DNA of 64,000 nucleotides from Stratiolaelaps scimitus (GCA_019614645.1 JABWDB010000034.1:3224001-3288000); one strand, 5' to 3'. Shown: positions 14,735 through 25,535, numbered from the stretch's first letter. The notes: a model not told the origin generated them from the letters alone. A program made the numbers and translations.

Positions 14735-15770
14735 TCGTCGGATTTCGCTTAGGACACACAACCGTCACGGCGCGCAATATCCTACTTTAGGAAGGACATC
14801 GCGTCATTCGACAAAAAGGGACAAGCTCGCTAGGCAGTCTACGTGGATTTCAAGTCCGCGTTTGATTCGGCTCCGGGGGACAAAATCAAGCTGGCTATGT
14901 GTGGGCTTCCATCAAATATGCTATAGCTTGTTATGGTCATTCTACAGAAGAATTCAGTGAAGATCGATGACGGAGTGTCCCTTCTGTCATCCTTCACTCA
15001 AACTACTGTATTTGTGTGGCGCAAGGCTACAATTTGAGTCCACTGTTATTCTCGCTTCTGCTAAACGATCTTCCGGCCCGAGTGAACGGCGCGACTGACC
15101 ATGTTAAGACTTTGCTGTACGCAGACAACCTTGTCATTTTTGGAAAGAGGTCGCACTTGAAATGCTGTTCGGCTACGCGAAAAAAGTTGTACCTGATGCA
15201 CCTAGGTAGAGAGATACCCTGAAGGTCGTCAATAGCTTCAAATACCTCGCTGTGATCATGCCGATAGACGGTCGTTTTTTCACAGAACACATCATAGACC
15301 CGATGAGCGCTGGTCGTGAGTGTCGGAATACAATCCCTATCGAATCCCTTTCCTTAAAGACGGCGCTGGAGTTGTTCGATGTCAACATTGCGCCCGGGCG
15401 CCTCCTCCGGGCTCGAAGTTACTTGGGAACATATTTTCGACCGCCCACCTCGCGGAGATGGACCACGTAAAGCTTGTATTTCTGAAGCACGTTCTGGAGT
15501 TATCCAGTTCGGCACGGGACAGGTGACAGATATCGACCCGGAATTTACCCGTACGGGTGCGATGATTAACGATACATGGAGGAGGTCGCTCAGGATGAAC
15601 CGACACATTGTAATTCGTTTTTGCAATGCAGAGAGCTTTCGCCACGTGTTGTGTCGACATACGGGGGGCCGCCACGAGCCCACCTCGAACTGTTTATGTA
15701 GATGTCGCGATAATGTTTGCGCCAGATATCGTCATATTGGAGAAGGTGCTCGATGAATCTCAGTGACCCA
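14735..15770 (+). pseudogene. non-LTR retrotransposon (LINE) fragment: broken reverse transcriptase and C-terminal region
   Basis: This is the remains of a LINE-type reverse transcriptase. Reading across frames there is a GFR-GHTT-TA motif near 14,740, then DFKSAFDS (palm motif A) near 14,845. AQGYNLSPLLFSLLLNDLP (motif B) begins at 15,019, and LLYADNLVIF (motif C) is near 15,110-15,140. Motif C normally reads YADD; here the second Asp is Asn (codon 15,127-15,129), which would abolish metal binding. The downstream part keeps a phrase like NSFKYLAVIM near 15,230-15,265 and a Cys/His-rich end near 15,640-15,720. Several stops and frame changes interrupt the reading, and the first part of a full element is absent, so it is 5'-truncated and dead. 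The motifs establish the class; I cannot place the clade with confidence. Confidence 0.85.
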
Positions 15771-17747
15771 GCTGTTTCGCCTAAACATGTTTATTCTTAG
15801 AAGTATATGCCTATGCTCTGTCTATACGTTTCACTGTTTTTCCCGTTCTCACTGTTGTACCATGTTTACTAGCTACCTAGGTATAGCTAACACAATACTG
15901 TGTGACTAAATGATGAGGTTTGAAATATATATAGAATATATATATAATACCCTTCACATTAATTATTCTCCAATTTAGAATAAGCTTTCGGACAAACCAA
16001 TTCGCGATTGATAATTTCTTTTTAGACGGAAGCATTTCATGGTCTTAGCCAAATCAGGTAGTATGAAACTATCCATCTCGATCGTAGATACCAGACCTAA
16101 AAACCGACGGGAACCTCACTAGAATCACACCCCCCCCTCCACTCGTCTAGAGTGGTTGAGGTTTGGGTGACTTGTCGTGAGACGATTGTCCGCGAGTATC
16201 AACAGCATTGCAAACGGACAGCTCCCACGTAGCAAATATAAGAAGAATAACTCAATGCGTCTCTTCCGTAGCCTCTCACCTCGTTCGCTTGGTCTCTTCC
16301 CTTTGTTTTTCATCAGGATCCCTCCAATGAATTTCTTTATCCTGTTCGAACTGACTGCTCATTTAACTCCAACTACATTTTGTTGCAAGCCAATGTGAGG
16401 CTAGGCGGTAAAGGCGGCTAAACTAACTATCTTTGCTATCCGTACAGTCTATCGGCGCTCAGCTGGCCTTAGGAATAACGCACCTGTAGCCAAGTATTGT
16501 CCTTGATGGCATGCAGGCAAGATCATACCGTGAGTGTGACTTGGATTTCGTTATAGTGGCTTGGCGGTTACCTCCACCTGGCCCCCCTACCTGGCATTTA
16601 TTTTCACTTCGTTGCGTCCGAACAGGAGGCGCCCCCTTCACTCTGGCCAGCTTATCTCAAGTTCAGTAATCGCTTAGCTCTTTCCGTTCATCGCCTGCGT
16701 CGTTTGCCCACTCACCAACAGCTAAGTTCAGGACGTTAAACACCTCTTCGTTCATTGTCGAGCTTCTAGAGTGCCAGGAGAAGCAGGAGGTGATGATGAT
16801 GATGTTGATCCGAGATGGTGGACAAGTCATCTCAGAAGCTGCGTCCAGTCTATGGGAATCTGATCTTGTCATCATCTTCCCTATGTGTACCCACGGCGTC
16901 TCATGGGTGCCTTGCCATTGTGTAATCCTGAGGAGACAGGGGGATCTTATCCGCGTCGTGGAGCGCCGCCGTGGCGGTGCTCCGTTGTGTGCTCTGGCCG
17001 TTTTCCGCGAGATCGCTTAATGAACTGGCCGGGCCCAGTGGCAGGCTCGTGGGCTGCAGCAGACCAGAGGCAACGAGAGCCGAATCAAGCCGGGCCGACG
17101 AGATAATTCCCCATTCATCTTCCTCTAACACACTACAGAATAGTGAGAGGCTGGAGTTTCTTTCGTGCGCTCCTGCGTATTGATCCGGGTCTGCCACCGC
17201 CCGGTCGTCGGCCGGTAGGCGGGCTGACGGCCGGAGCCTCCTTTGTCTCGGTGAGCTCCATACGGCGGAGACGGCAGAGTTCCCCCTGGGGGACCCGAGG
17301 CAAGGGGGGCGCTCACGCACGTGGCACGTCTTGAAACTTTACCGCACTTTTCCTGCATTCTGCCGCCCGGTTGCGTGAGTGTTAACACTGCCAAACAACT
17401 TGCAGCATCACCTGCGTGATGTACGTCGGGGGTGGTGGTGGTGGCGACGAAGGCGAGGGGATTCCAAGGGGTGCGGGACGTCCTTCCAGGCTCGGCGGGG
17501 GGTGGGGAATTTACGGTGTTTTCTTTGTGGATTGCACGTCCTTTGCATACTTATGTTGAATATATATTTATGTATGTGTTTACTTGAGGTGCAACTAATT
17601 CTTAGCTAAGTATGTTAGATCCAAGGTCGTTGATATGATTATATTGCCCATTGCAACGTATGGGCGTGAGGAGAGATCCTCCTTGCACGTTACTTCTACA
17701 TCGTAACGGGTTAGGGAATATCCAGTTGTGTATTCTATTCGAATATC
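15771..17747. other. unrecognised stretch
   Basis: Overlapping frames on both strands near 16,790-17,395 lie in GC-rich DNA and show no family resemblance. I see no repeat copies or splice-bounded frames. Confidence 0.4.
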
Positions 17748-17820
17748 AATCACATTTATTTTATAACTAAAATGACATATAAGTTGTATATGTCAATTTG
17801 GTTATAAAATAAATGTGATT
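17748..17820. repeat. 73-bp near-perfect inverted repeat (foldback)
   Basis: Two 32-base arms, 17,748-17,779 and 17,789-17,820, are reverse complements with only two mismatches, separated by nine bases. The outer 20 bases of each arm (AATCACATTTATTTTATAAC and its complement) match exactly. A transcript of either strand would fold into a long hairpin. It could be a small MITE, a small-RNA precursor or a one-off foldback. Confidence 0.9.
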
Positions 17821-18109
17821 TTATTGTTTTATTATTTCATTACCCCATCCTGGCAAATTAACCACATTTCTAATTTTATTTTAGTTGAGTCATGACACAA
17901 CTGAAGGTGTGCCAATCTATGCTATGAGTGGTAGCCGACGACGCCGATAACTTCTAGCGGTACTCGCTCGTCTCGTCTTAGTGATGACATCGGTGTGCCG
18001 AACTTTCTCACTGCAGACGTGTTCTGTCTCTGCGAGGATGGAAGAGGGCAGATTCCCTCGGAGAGACAGTCGACGTGGTCCGTTGACGCTGTGTGCACAA
18101 GGACAAAGA
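17821..18109. other. unrecognised stretch
   Basis: AT-rich at the left, mixed at the right. No feature seen. Confidence 0.5.
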
Positions 18110-18205
18110 TCCTTTTTGCGTAGTGCAGGATTCGATCCTGCGACAGTCGAGATGCCTCACGGATTTCGAAACAACTCCGCTACCCTTCTCACCATCGCGG
18201 CGCCC
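18110..18205 (-). mobile_element. degenerate serine-tRNA-like sequence (tRNA relic or SINE head)
   Basis: On the minus strand an A-box-like TGGTGAGAAGGGTAGCGG is followed by a segment containing TTTCGAAAT, resembling a serine anticodon loop with anticodon CGA. A variable-arm-sized spacer then leads to a T-arm, GCAGGATCGAATCCTGC (18,125-18,141), whose stem pairs perfectly. The B box has one change (GGATCGAATCC). The acceptor ends do not pair and the anticodon arm has extra bases, so a functional tRNA is unlikely. Confidence 0.4.
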
Positions 18206-20724
18206 GCCTGACGTTTCGGTTCTCTATGATCAGATGCGCGTCTTCGATAACCGCAGTAACAGCAGCAGCAACAGTAACCGCGACTGATATCCTTCTGTCG
18301 TTTGAGTTCGGGTCGTATTCCTCTCCCTCTCTTCTTCTCTAGGTCAATGGAAAACGTCGTTAATCTCTTGGGACCGCATTGATTTCAGCTAATGGCATGC
18401 ATCTCCAACTCTAACTAAGGGTAGACTATAGAGTCCACTCTGATATGATCGTATCGCAAAGTCGGTGCGAGGAGGCGGCAACTAGGGGGAATGCTGCCGC
18501 CTACAAACCAACGTCCGGCGTATATTCCTCCCACCGCTTCGGGCTTGTTGGCCTCCCTCCAGCCTTGAGTGGCCACCAGCCCAGCTCAGGCACGCCGAAA
18601 GTGGCGGCTGCGGCGGCCGGCCCGTGAACTCCCGTAAGCTCCCTAGCCAGGGTATTCAATTTGAGCTTGTATAGAATCCCGTGCGCGAAGCAACTGGTGC
18701 TTATCGTCAGTTGGCCGGCAGTCGCATCGGGAAGCATCTTCGAGCGGCGGTCGCTCCCCTGTCATCAACGCCATTGAACCCTGCAGCATCGAGGGACACT
18801 CTTGCAGCTCTGCGGCAGGTCCACATGCCCCCCCTTCCAGCTTCTCTCTCTCTCTCTATCTCTCTGTCATTCCTACCCAATAGAAACGATTCAGAGACGG
18901 AGACTATTCGGAGACGGCTGGACTAGCCGCTTGCTTGCTGGCCACCCTCCTCGACCGAATAGTTCTTGCCGATCCCGCAGAGCCGCGAGAATCGTTCGTC
19001 CCATGGGACGGGACGATCTAGTTCATCACTGCTTATTAGAGACGGCTGGCGATAATAGCCATGGAGAGTCAAAGCCAGTTGTGGTGTAGCGCTAGACGTC
19101 TCTGCTCAGCCTATGTTGACGCAGGCGCTATCGTGGCTTCCCCGCTGATTTAGAAGTCTACTAGGTCGGGGTAACCAATCGAAGAGATGGAGATTGGCCC
19201 GGGCCAATCCTGCTTACAGGCGGTAACATCATAGTTAAATGAGGACAACTAGCCAGCATTGTCGTCGGTGTATGGGCATCTGTAGGGGAGGTCTATTATT
19301 TTCGTTTGGGGTGTCGCAGCTATTGTAAGAGAACGATATCGATTCGGTCCACCCGGCTAATCGTTCCTACGTTACATTGTGACATGAACACTGAAAAGAA
19401 GTTCCTTTTGAAGAAGGTCCTTGGATTTTCTCGACTCGACTTAAGGCTATGTTGATTATATCAATTGAAAAAATCAGTAAGATCTCTCTAATAGCTACCG
19501 TGACTCTCTGTAAGCTGAACGTGCAACGATGTTGAAAAAACAACATGCAATAATGAATTTCGTAAAAACATTATTCAGCGTTCGGTATTCTGAGAAAGTG
19601 TGCCGGCTTTCTATTAACGCAGGTTCTATGTTTAAGAAAATGACATAAAGTGCTCTTCAGATCAACTTGTTTTTGTCAAACTCGAAGGGATGATCATAAC
19701 GCTATTAGATAGAATTCGTTTTGAACGATAAAAACAAAGGCGCTCTTTGTGCCCTAGTTAGTTCTCGATAAGGTCAGTTAGCGTCTGTTGCAAATTGGAA
19801 GACACAACGTAATAGCTATAAGAAGAATATTTATTCAAACATAGAATAATTAGGAATCATTTCCAGAGACTGAAGAGGGATTAGTTGGGGACCAGCGCTG
19901 AGGCCGAAGTTGTCCCTAGGAAGGCGAGTGCTATTGCCTCTCTGCAATACCGCGAGGGACAGGCGCTGCAGAAGGATAGATCCTGCGCGCTTGTCCCCGA
20001 TGGCGCGGATCAGAAAGGAGACAGTAGTTAATACAAGTTGCCACAAGTTGATAGACAAAATGTTATTATTAAATTCGGTATAACCATTTCCTCACGCTAT
20101 TGCAGCGCATGTACCGGATCTATACCTGTAACGCAAGCGTATAAAAATATATTATCCATACAGTGAGGAGTGCCTCGTATTGCAAGACACTCAGCTAGGA
20201 CGAAATCACGAAAGAGCCGAGATCTCTACCTGCTCTCAAAGCTCACCTAGGGTTGCCAGCGAGCCTCTCTGGGGAGCTCCTCTGACACTAGCTAACTCAG
20301 ATGACTTCGAGACAAAACGCCCATATCAGTAGTAACGCCTTATTATTCTATCTCTTCACAGTTGGTCAACTTAGCTGGAAACAATGTAGTTTATCCCTAA
20401 ATCGGGTCTACAGCATCGCCTTATACATACCAGATTTTGCTACATGTAACAGAAGTGTGTCGAACTGCCACCAACATCCAAATCGCCAATATAAATTTCG
20501 CTATTATTTTACTTCGAACTACTAAACAAGATCATCCTTGAACAACTTTATTCTCTCTCGATTGCTGACATAACTGTTTGTAATCCATGCAAGTGGATAA
20601 CTATCAGCAGAAACGGCAAATGTATGACCGTGCCGTTCCCTAGCTACGTTTATGGATCTTTTCTTAAGAAGAAATTGACATGTTCAGTAGAATAGTATCG
20701 CGAGCCTTCCCCCATAGTGACACC
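18206..20724. other. unrecognised stretch
   Basis: A (CT)n run lies at about 18,843-18,865 and a 14-bp perfect palindrome CGTCCCATGGGACG at 18,997-19,010. No frame resembles a protein. Confidence 0.4.
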
Positions 20725-20774
20725 GTGAGAGCGGAGGCCTCTCACGCCCGTGCGCCACTGTGGGTGGCGCACGG
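20725..20774. repeat. two adjacent hairpins, the second GC-rich and perfect
   Basis: The first has 7-base arms, GTGAGAG at 20,725-20,731 and CTCTCAC at 20,739-20,745, around a 7-base loop. Two bases later the second has perfect 11-base arms, CCGTGCGCCAC at 20,748-20,758 and GTGGCGCACGG at 20,764-20,774, around a 5-base loop. The second is very stable. There is no U-run after it, so a bacterial-type terminator reading does not apply. Confidence 0.85.
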
Positions 20775-21571
20775 TGCTTTTGTTATTGCCGAGGCCGGTT
20801 ATTGTCAATGGACAGCGGTCGCCTTCGAACTGACCCTTGAAGAGAAATACCTTGACGGGCCCGTCTAGTCCGCTATGACAGCCCACGAAGCCATCCAGCA
20901 GTTGGACGCAAAAGCTGCCCCCCAAACTCGCGTTAAAAGTCGATGCACGTTCTCTACAGGCCGTCGCCACGCTTGGCTTGACCATCTCGGTCGTGTCGGC
21001 CAACTCAAAATCGAAAATCATAATTATACTGATGATAAAGGAGTAACGCCAAAATTGTGAGGGGCAACCACTGTCGAGAGAGTGTGTGGGGTCCTGTCAG
21101 TGAAGCGTTTTGTTCAGCGTCGTGTAATCATCTCATCCTGGAATCACTGTCCAAGCAGGCGACTCACTATTAGAACTGCCAGATAACCTTGAACAGCGTG
21201 CCATCCAAGAGGTAAATGGAGGAGACCTTTGTCACGTGTGCAAATTCGAGTGGTGATGATAATGATCAACGGCGCAAACGGCGATGATTCTATTAGCTGG
21301 CCGATATATCAAGTAACGTAGACTATCCACGAAGTCTACCCGTGTAAACATTCTAAGGGCAGCCGCACAGACACAATGTGCCCTTGTGCCCTAGTGAAAA
21401 ACGGGCGTAATCATATCTGAAATATGATGCATGGTTATATGGAGTTTCGTTTCCACGATGTTCACTAATCGTGTGGCTACGCCTAACCTAATGAAAATTT
21501 GCATTTTCGGCGAGCATTATGCTAAGAGTCAAGTTTTAGCAAAATGATTTGTAGCTTGTTCCGCCCTATTT
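20775..21571. other. unrecognised stretch
   Basis: Open frames of about 60 codons on the plus strand and 123 codons on the minus strand (20,650-21,021) show no known domain. Nothing else is seen. Confidence 0.4.
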
Positions 21572-21639
21572 ATGGCGTTATACATATGCGCGTTCGGTAT
21601 TAACGAGGAAGCCGCCTCCAGAGAGAGAGAGCGAAATAC

Positions 21640-22007
21640 ACACCTTTACACAGTGTTCATGACACCTCTGGCTATTAAAGAATCAAGCCGCCATACTCTC
21701 GCTTACCGCCTGCCGTCAATCTGGGGTTCTTTGCCTAGAGAAATTCGGTCTCTCACCTGTGTTAAGAAATTTGCTTTCGAAATAAAAAAAAAAGGCTAAA
21801 ATCTTATTTGAACAAAATCCAGTAAACCACTTGTAATTATCTTGTTCAATATGACTTTGTCACATGTTTTGAAGGAATGTCACCTCGAAGAACCTTGTGA
21901 AATACTTTGGTGATCGCTCTTTTTATCTTATTTTTTAATACCAGAACTTTAGGGTTGTAATATTTCGCAGTTCCGTCAATAAAGAAATAATTGAATTGAA
22001 TTGAATT
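21640..22007 (+). mobile_element. 3' end of a second LINE (CR1/L2-like C-terminus, 3' UTR, TTGAA tail)
   Basis: The frame at 21,572-21,799 encodes, near 21,689-21,751, RHTLAYRLPSIWGSLPREIR. This matches the conserved end of CR1/L2/jockey-type LINE proteins (a basic patch, L-YR-P-IW-SLP-EIR, then a Phe/Lys-rich tail). About 190 bases of non-coding 3' sequence follow, ending in TCAATAAAG and then (TTGAA)3TT at 21,991-22,007. Short tandem repeats at the 3' end are typical of CR1- and L2-group LINEs. Only the last part is present, so it is a 5'-truncated dead copy. The left boundary is approximate. Confidence 0.7.
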
Positions 22008-22597
22008 ATTACCGTGTGCGCTGCCTATTGTATCTGAGCCGGTAGGATTTGTCCGCTGCTACCACCTTAGTGATAGAGATGATGGGATCCGCGGTGAATG
22101 GGTTACCGATATCGCGACTGTCTTTTATGCTTTTTTATGATGTCACCTCAATTGTTGCAACGGGGTTTTTATATTATAGTTTACTTGATCGTATTTGGTT
22201 CGGTCGCTTCTGTCAATGTTTGTCTCTTGTAGGGCCTTACAAAATTTGTATTAGAGAAGGGTACTCCGAGAGGATCTGATATTAGCTCTTCAATCCGTAA
22301 TCTTGCCTTAACGTCTGACAGAGATTACATTGATTCCTTCTTCTAATTGGCCCTTCATTTAAATCCAATAATCAAGTCATCACGTTTGATGTGATAGTCA
22401 TGCGGGGCCAGGTCGAGGACAATACATCTGGCTTTCATTTCTGGAGATGGGATTATCAGGTCATTGAGGCTAATTTGTTACTAGTTCCTACTCCAGTGTG
22501 AATGCTATGTACAATATTTACACCATCTCAGTGTTCCTACCCAACCATATGATCATGCTTTTAATGGGAACCCTATCCACAGTCGGTATGTGTATTG
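22008..22597. other. unrecognised stretch
   Basis: Two frames of 65-76 codons show no similarity. No structure seen. Confidence 0.45.
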
Positions 22598-22764
22598 CTA
22601 GTCGATACATTTTCCAGGCTGACTCGCAGCCAACATTTAACGTCCACGGTACAAGGGCTTTCGGCATTGCTTCACAAGACGGACAACCCCTTTAAACGCG
22701 AACGTTCAATGGTGGGGATCGAACCCGTACACCTACGTGTCTCCTTCGTGTATCCCTAATCGAT
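22598..22764 (-). mobile_element. SINE family A, minus-strand copy
   Basis: Reverse complement of the copy at 58,846-59,030 through the B box (GGTTCGATCCC, at 22,715-22,725 on this strand), the linker with a GAAGCAATGC block, and the 3' block containing CGTGGACGTTAA and GGCTG-GAGTCAGCCTG. The head is cut before the A box. Flanks CTAGTCGAT at 22,598-22,606 and CTAATCGAT at 22,756-22,764 could be a target duplication with one mismatch. Confidence 0.75.
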
Positions 22765-23927
22765 CGTTACCTGACGTGACATTCATTATTCAAGTCTATT
22801 GCTCTGATTGAAATTACAAGGATTGGTCTAGCGTTCGTAGCCCCTGAGACAACATACGCCGTTAAATGTAAGGATTAACGCATTGTCCTAAGTATCGAGG
22901 TTGCGCCACTCATCATGTGCTACAAGATGGGCACCTTGTTAAGCTATGCGTGCGCGTGAGAATGCTTCCGGGAGCCTATAGCAACGTACAAGTATATTAT
23001 GCATGCGCCTTGTGTGTCTGCAGGTGCCTCGCTTATTGTCATTTTCTCTAGGGCGTGACCACAGGGTCAGCCACGGCATCAAAAGCAAGATATCGTGGTT
23101 TAGGCACGGCGCTTCGTGATACATCCGAATCATCCACCCTGTCTGGGTCGGACGATCGTCCAGTCGCTTTTTCTTCTCTTCCTATTGTCGCCTGTCACAT
23201 ATTATTCCCGAAGAGCCAGTGCAGTACAGTATATATATATATATATATATATATATACCCCACCGTGTACACGATACAGCCACCCCGTCAGCGACCACTA
23301 AGCAGCTTCTCGGACGTATGAGGACCCTGTATGAACCTCGACAAGCAGTCGCCACTCGCCGACTTCGAGCTGTCCTCCGGCCTCGGTGGCACCCTTCTCT
23401 CGAACATGTTTCGTAAACTCTGTATGCCACTGCCGTCGCGCCGATACCATCGGAGCTGGCCCATCGCGTCATCGTTGGCCGAACCCCGCTCTGCGAGAGA
23501 TCGAAATGTCGTACGCCAACCTTTCACCGGAGACCTCTCAATACCTTCCGAGGTCCTCCCCACCCATAGTATTGCAGCATTCGGGTCTGTTATTCATTCC
23601 TGATGGCCTTTACTCACGTCGGAGCGACCGATGCGACCTCATTGAGACACTGGCTGTGTGCTGGTTATAATCGGCTATAATCAGAGGGGGTCGGAAGCAC
23701 CGCGTCGAGGCACAATGACGAATGCCCAACGCTCGTTCACGCTGTACAATCGAAATTCTTGAGTTATAAAAAGATGTAAAAATTTTTCAACAAAGATAAA
23801 AACGATTCCGGTGCCGACTGAATGATAATGTTCAGGGAAGATCGAGACATGACTGGTGTACAAGTTCGTAGAAAGGTGCGGTACATCTTTGTTGCACACC
23901 ATTCAAGTTTCAAAATGTGTTTAAATA
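22765..23927. other. unrecognised stretch with an AT repeat
   Basis: Contains a 28-base AT microsatellite at 23,230-23,257. Several 60-96 codon frames overlap at 23,290-23,670. A gag-like reading was considered and rejected. Nothing firm. Confidence 0.4.
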
Positions 23928-23929
23928 TA

Positions 23930-24120
23930 CAGTGGTGTGCATAAACTTAACGCAGCACTATATTTCAACAAATCGTTTCAAAGATTACTCATTTGAGGCA
24001 TTTATTCTGTGTTAATGTACGTGTCAAATAACATACGCACCACAAAGAACAGCGCATATGACGTCGCATGCAGCCTACTACAATTTAGTGTGTCATATTT
24101 CGGTTGTGCAAAATGATAAC
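23930..24120. repeat. left terminal inverted repeat of the Tc3-like element
   Basis: Starts CAGTGGTGTGCATAAACTTA and matches the reverse complement of the right end over about 190 bases. An inner 39-base block (24,038-24,076) is identical in both ends, while the outer 100 bases have diverged. Confidence 0.92.
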
Positions 24121-24176
24121 ACAGCCTCAGTTATCAGAGTGTTCTCGCAGAACTAATTCTCGTTTTCTTGTGCTAA

Positions 24177-25259
24177 TCAGTACCGTGTAGCCCCGCCCCT
24201 GCTAATTATAACGTCAACGAGTCGGTTTGGCATACTATCAAACGAGATTTAGCAGGATCTGATCACTGACACCTCCCCAAGCGTCCAACAACGCCTCTCG
24301 TAATGCTTCCACAGATGAATACTGTTTATTCGACCCATATAGTCGTCGAACAAGAATGCCCCAAGGGTTCTTCATCGAGTTGAGATCAGGAGAACATGCT
24401 GGCCACTCCAGGCATTCAATGTCATGCCGTCCTAACCACGCACGCGTACTAGCGCTGACGTTAATTGAAGCGTTATCGTGTTGGAAAACAATTGGCAGTC
24501 GGTGAAATCTGCTCCTAAACGGTAGTAGGTTGTTGGTCAACATCTGCCGATAGTCCTCGCTATTCATTCGAGATGAGATGAAAGCTAGTGGGAATCTGCC
24601 AAGAGAAGTGAAAGCTCCCCAAACCATGACGGTCCCGCCACCGAAGTTGCGCTTTGAGAAGTACCGCGGCTCTTTGCATACATCATGCCAATAACTGCTA
24701 AATCCATCTGGCCCATCAAAATTGAACTTTTTTTCGTCACTGAAGATGATTTGAAACAACACAGTACCTTTTAGATAGATGTGTACCCACGATATACTCT
24801 TCAAAAAATGTAACCCCAATACTCACCAATTTCCTGTCTCTGGCCATATTGTTGTGGGCGAAGTGTAGTCGGGCAGTCATCTGGCGTTGTTGAAGACGCG
24901 GTCTTGAGTTCATTTGCGTCCGTATAATATGCGGACAACGCTTAATTTTCCTTAAAACGTTGGTCTGTGAACCTGAAGGAACTGAACGGAACCTTTAACT
25001 CTTGCCTTATTGCTTCACAATTTATGGTCGAATTCGAGGCCAATTGACAGATGTGCATGGCAGTTGGCTGGCTGATATTTCGTGGACGTCCTTTAGACTT
25101 ATTGCAATAGTACCATACGTCGACGGACTGCGCAAATAATTTTACACTACGCGGCGACTTCTGCCAATTTCTCTGGCAATTGCAGCCTGGGTCTTTCCTG
25201 CTCGGTGTAAAGCAGTAATATGCTTTCTCTGCATCAGTAAGGCCCGAAGCGTGTCCCAT
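24177..25259 (-). pseudogene. Tc3-like DD34E transposase, multiply disrupted, catalytic Glu replaced by Lys
   Basis: This would bind the element's ends and cut and paste it. The likely start is the ATG at 25,257-25,259, giving MGHASGLTDAEK, the usual opening of the N-terminal helix-turn-helix region. Soon afterwards the frame slips and about 25 codons later returns, so the DNA-binding helices are scrambled. Stops occupy 24,820-24,941. The catalytic domain then reads well at 24,238-24,819: IIFSDEKKF (first Asp), a GGGTVMVWGAF block, FQHDNAS (second Asp), then WPACSPDLNSMKNPWG. The third acid should be Glu 34 residues after the second Asp; here it is Lys (codon 24,370-24,372). A further frame change separates the normal C-terminal end, which finishes at 24,177. 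The enzyme cannot be active. Confidence 0.92.
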
Positions 25260-25335
25260 GACTACAGTACAGCGTGAATGTGCAGTACGAACTGGATCAA
25301 CGCAGCGAAAACACTCGGATAACTGAGGGTGGAGG

Positions 25336-25533
25336 GTTATCATTTTGCACACCCAAAATTTGACATATTTTATTGTGGCAGGCTGCATGCGACGTCATAT
25401 GCGCTGTTCTTTGTGGTGTGAATGTTATTTGACACGAAAAATTAATCTGATACAGAATAAATACGTAAAATGTGTCTTCTTTGCAACGATTTGTTGAGAC
25501 ATAGGGGGTACGTTAACTTTATTCACACCCCTG
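25336..25533. repeat. right terminal inverted repeat of the Tc3-like element
   Basis: Reverse complement reads CAGGGGTGTGAATAAAGTTA and continues in register with the left repeat to the shared inner end GTTATCATTTTGCAC at 25,336. The 39-base identical block is at 25,380-25,418. Confidence 0.92.
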
Positions 25534-25535
25534 TA

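Larger units (their letters stand above)
23928..25535 (-). mobile_element. Tc3-like Tc1/mariner DNA transposon, complete but inactive
   Basis: A 1604-bp element (23,930-25,533) sits between TA dinucleotides at 23,928-23,929 and 25,534-25,535, the target duplication of Tc1/mariner elements. Both ends carry long imperfect inverted repeats of about 190-200 bp beginning CAG-GGTGTG. A degenerate transposase gene lies between them on the minus strand. Long inverted repeats and the transposase motifs point to the Tc3-like branch. Because the whole element including TA is recognisable, it inserted by transposition and then decayed in place. Confidence 0.93.

Noticed and set aside
23290..23670. Possible Ty3/gypsy gag-like reading (QLLGRMRTL phrase and nearby frames)
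   Set aside because: Similarity is limited to a short phrase that needs frame hopping. No zinc knuckle, protease or pol region follows. Not enough to call.
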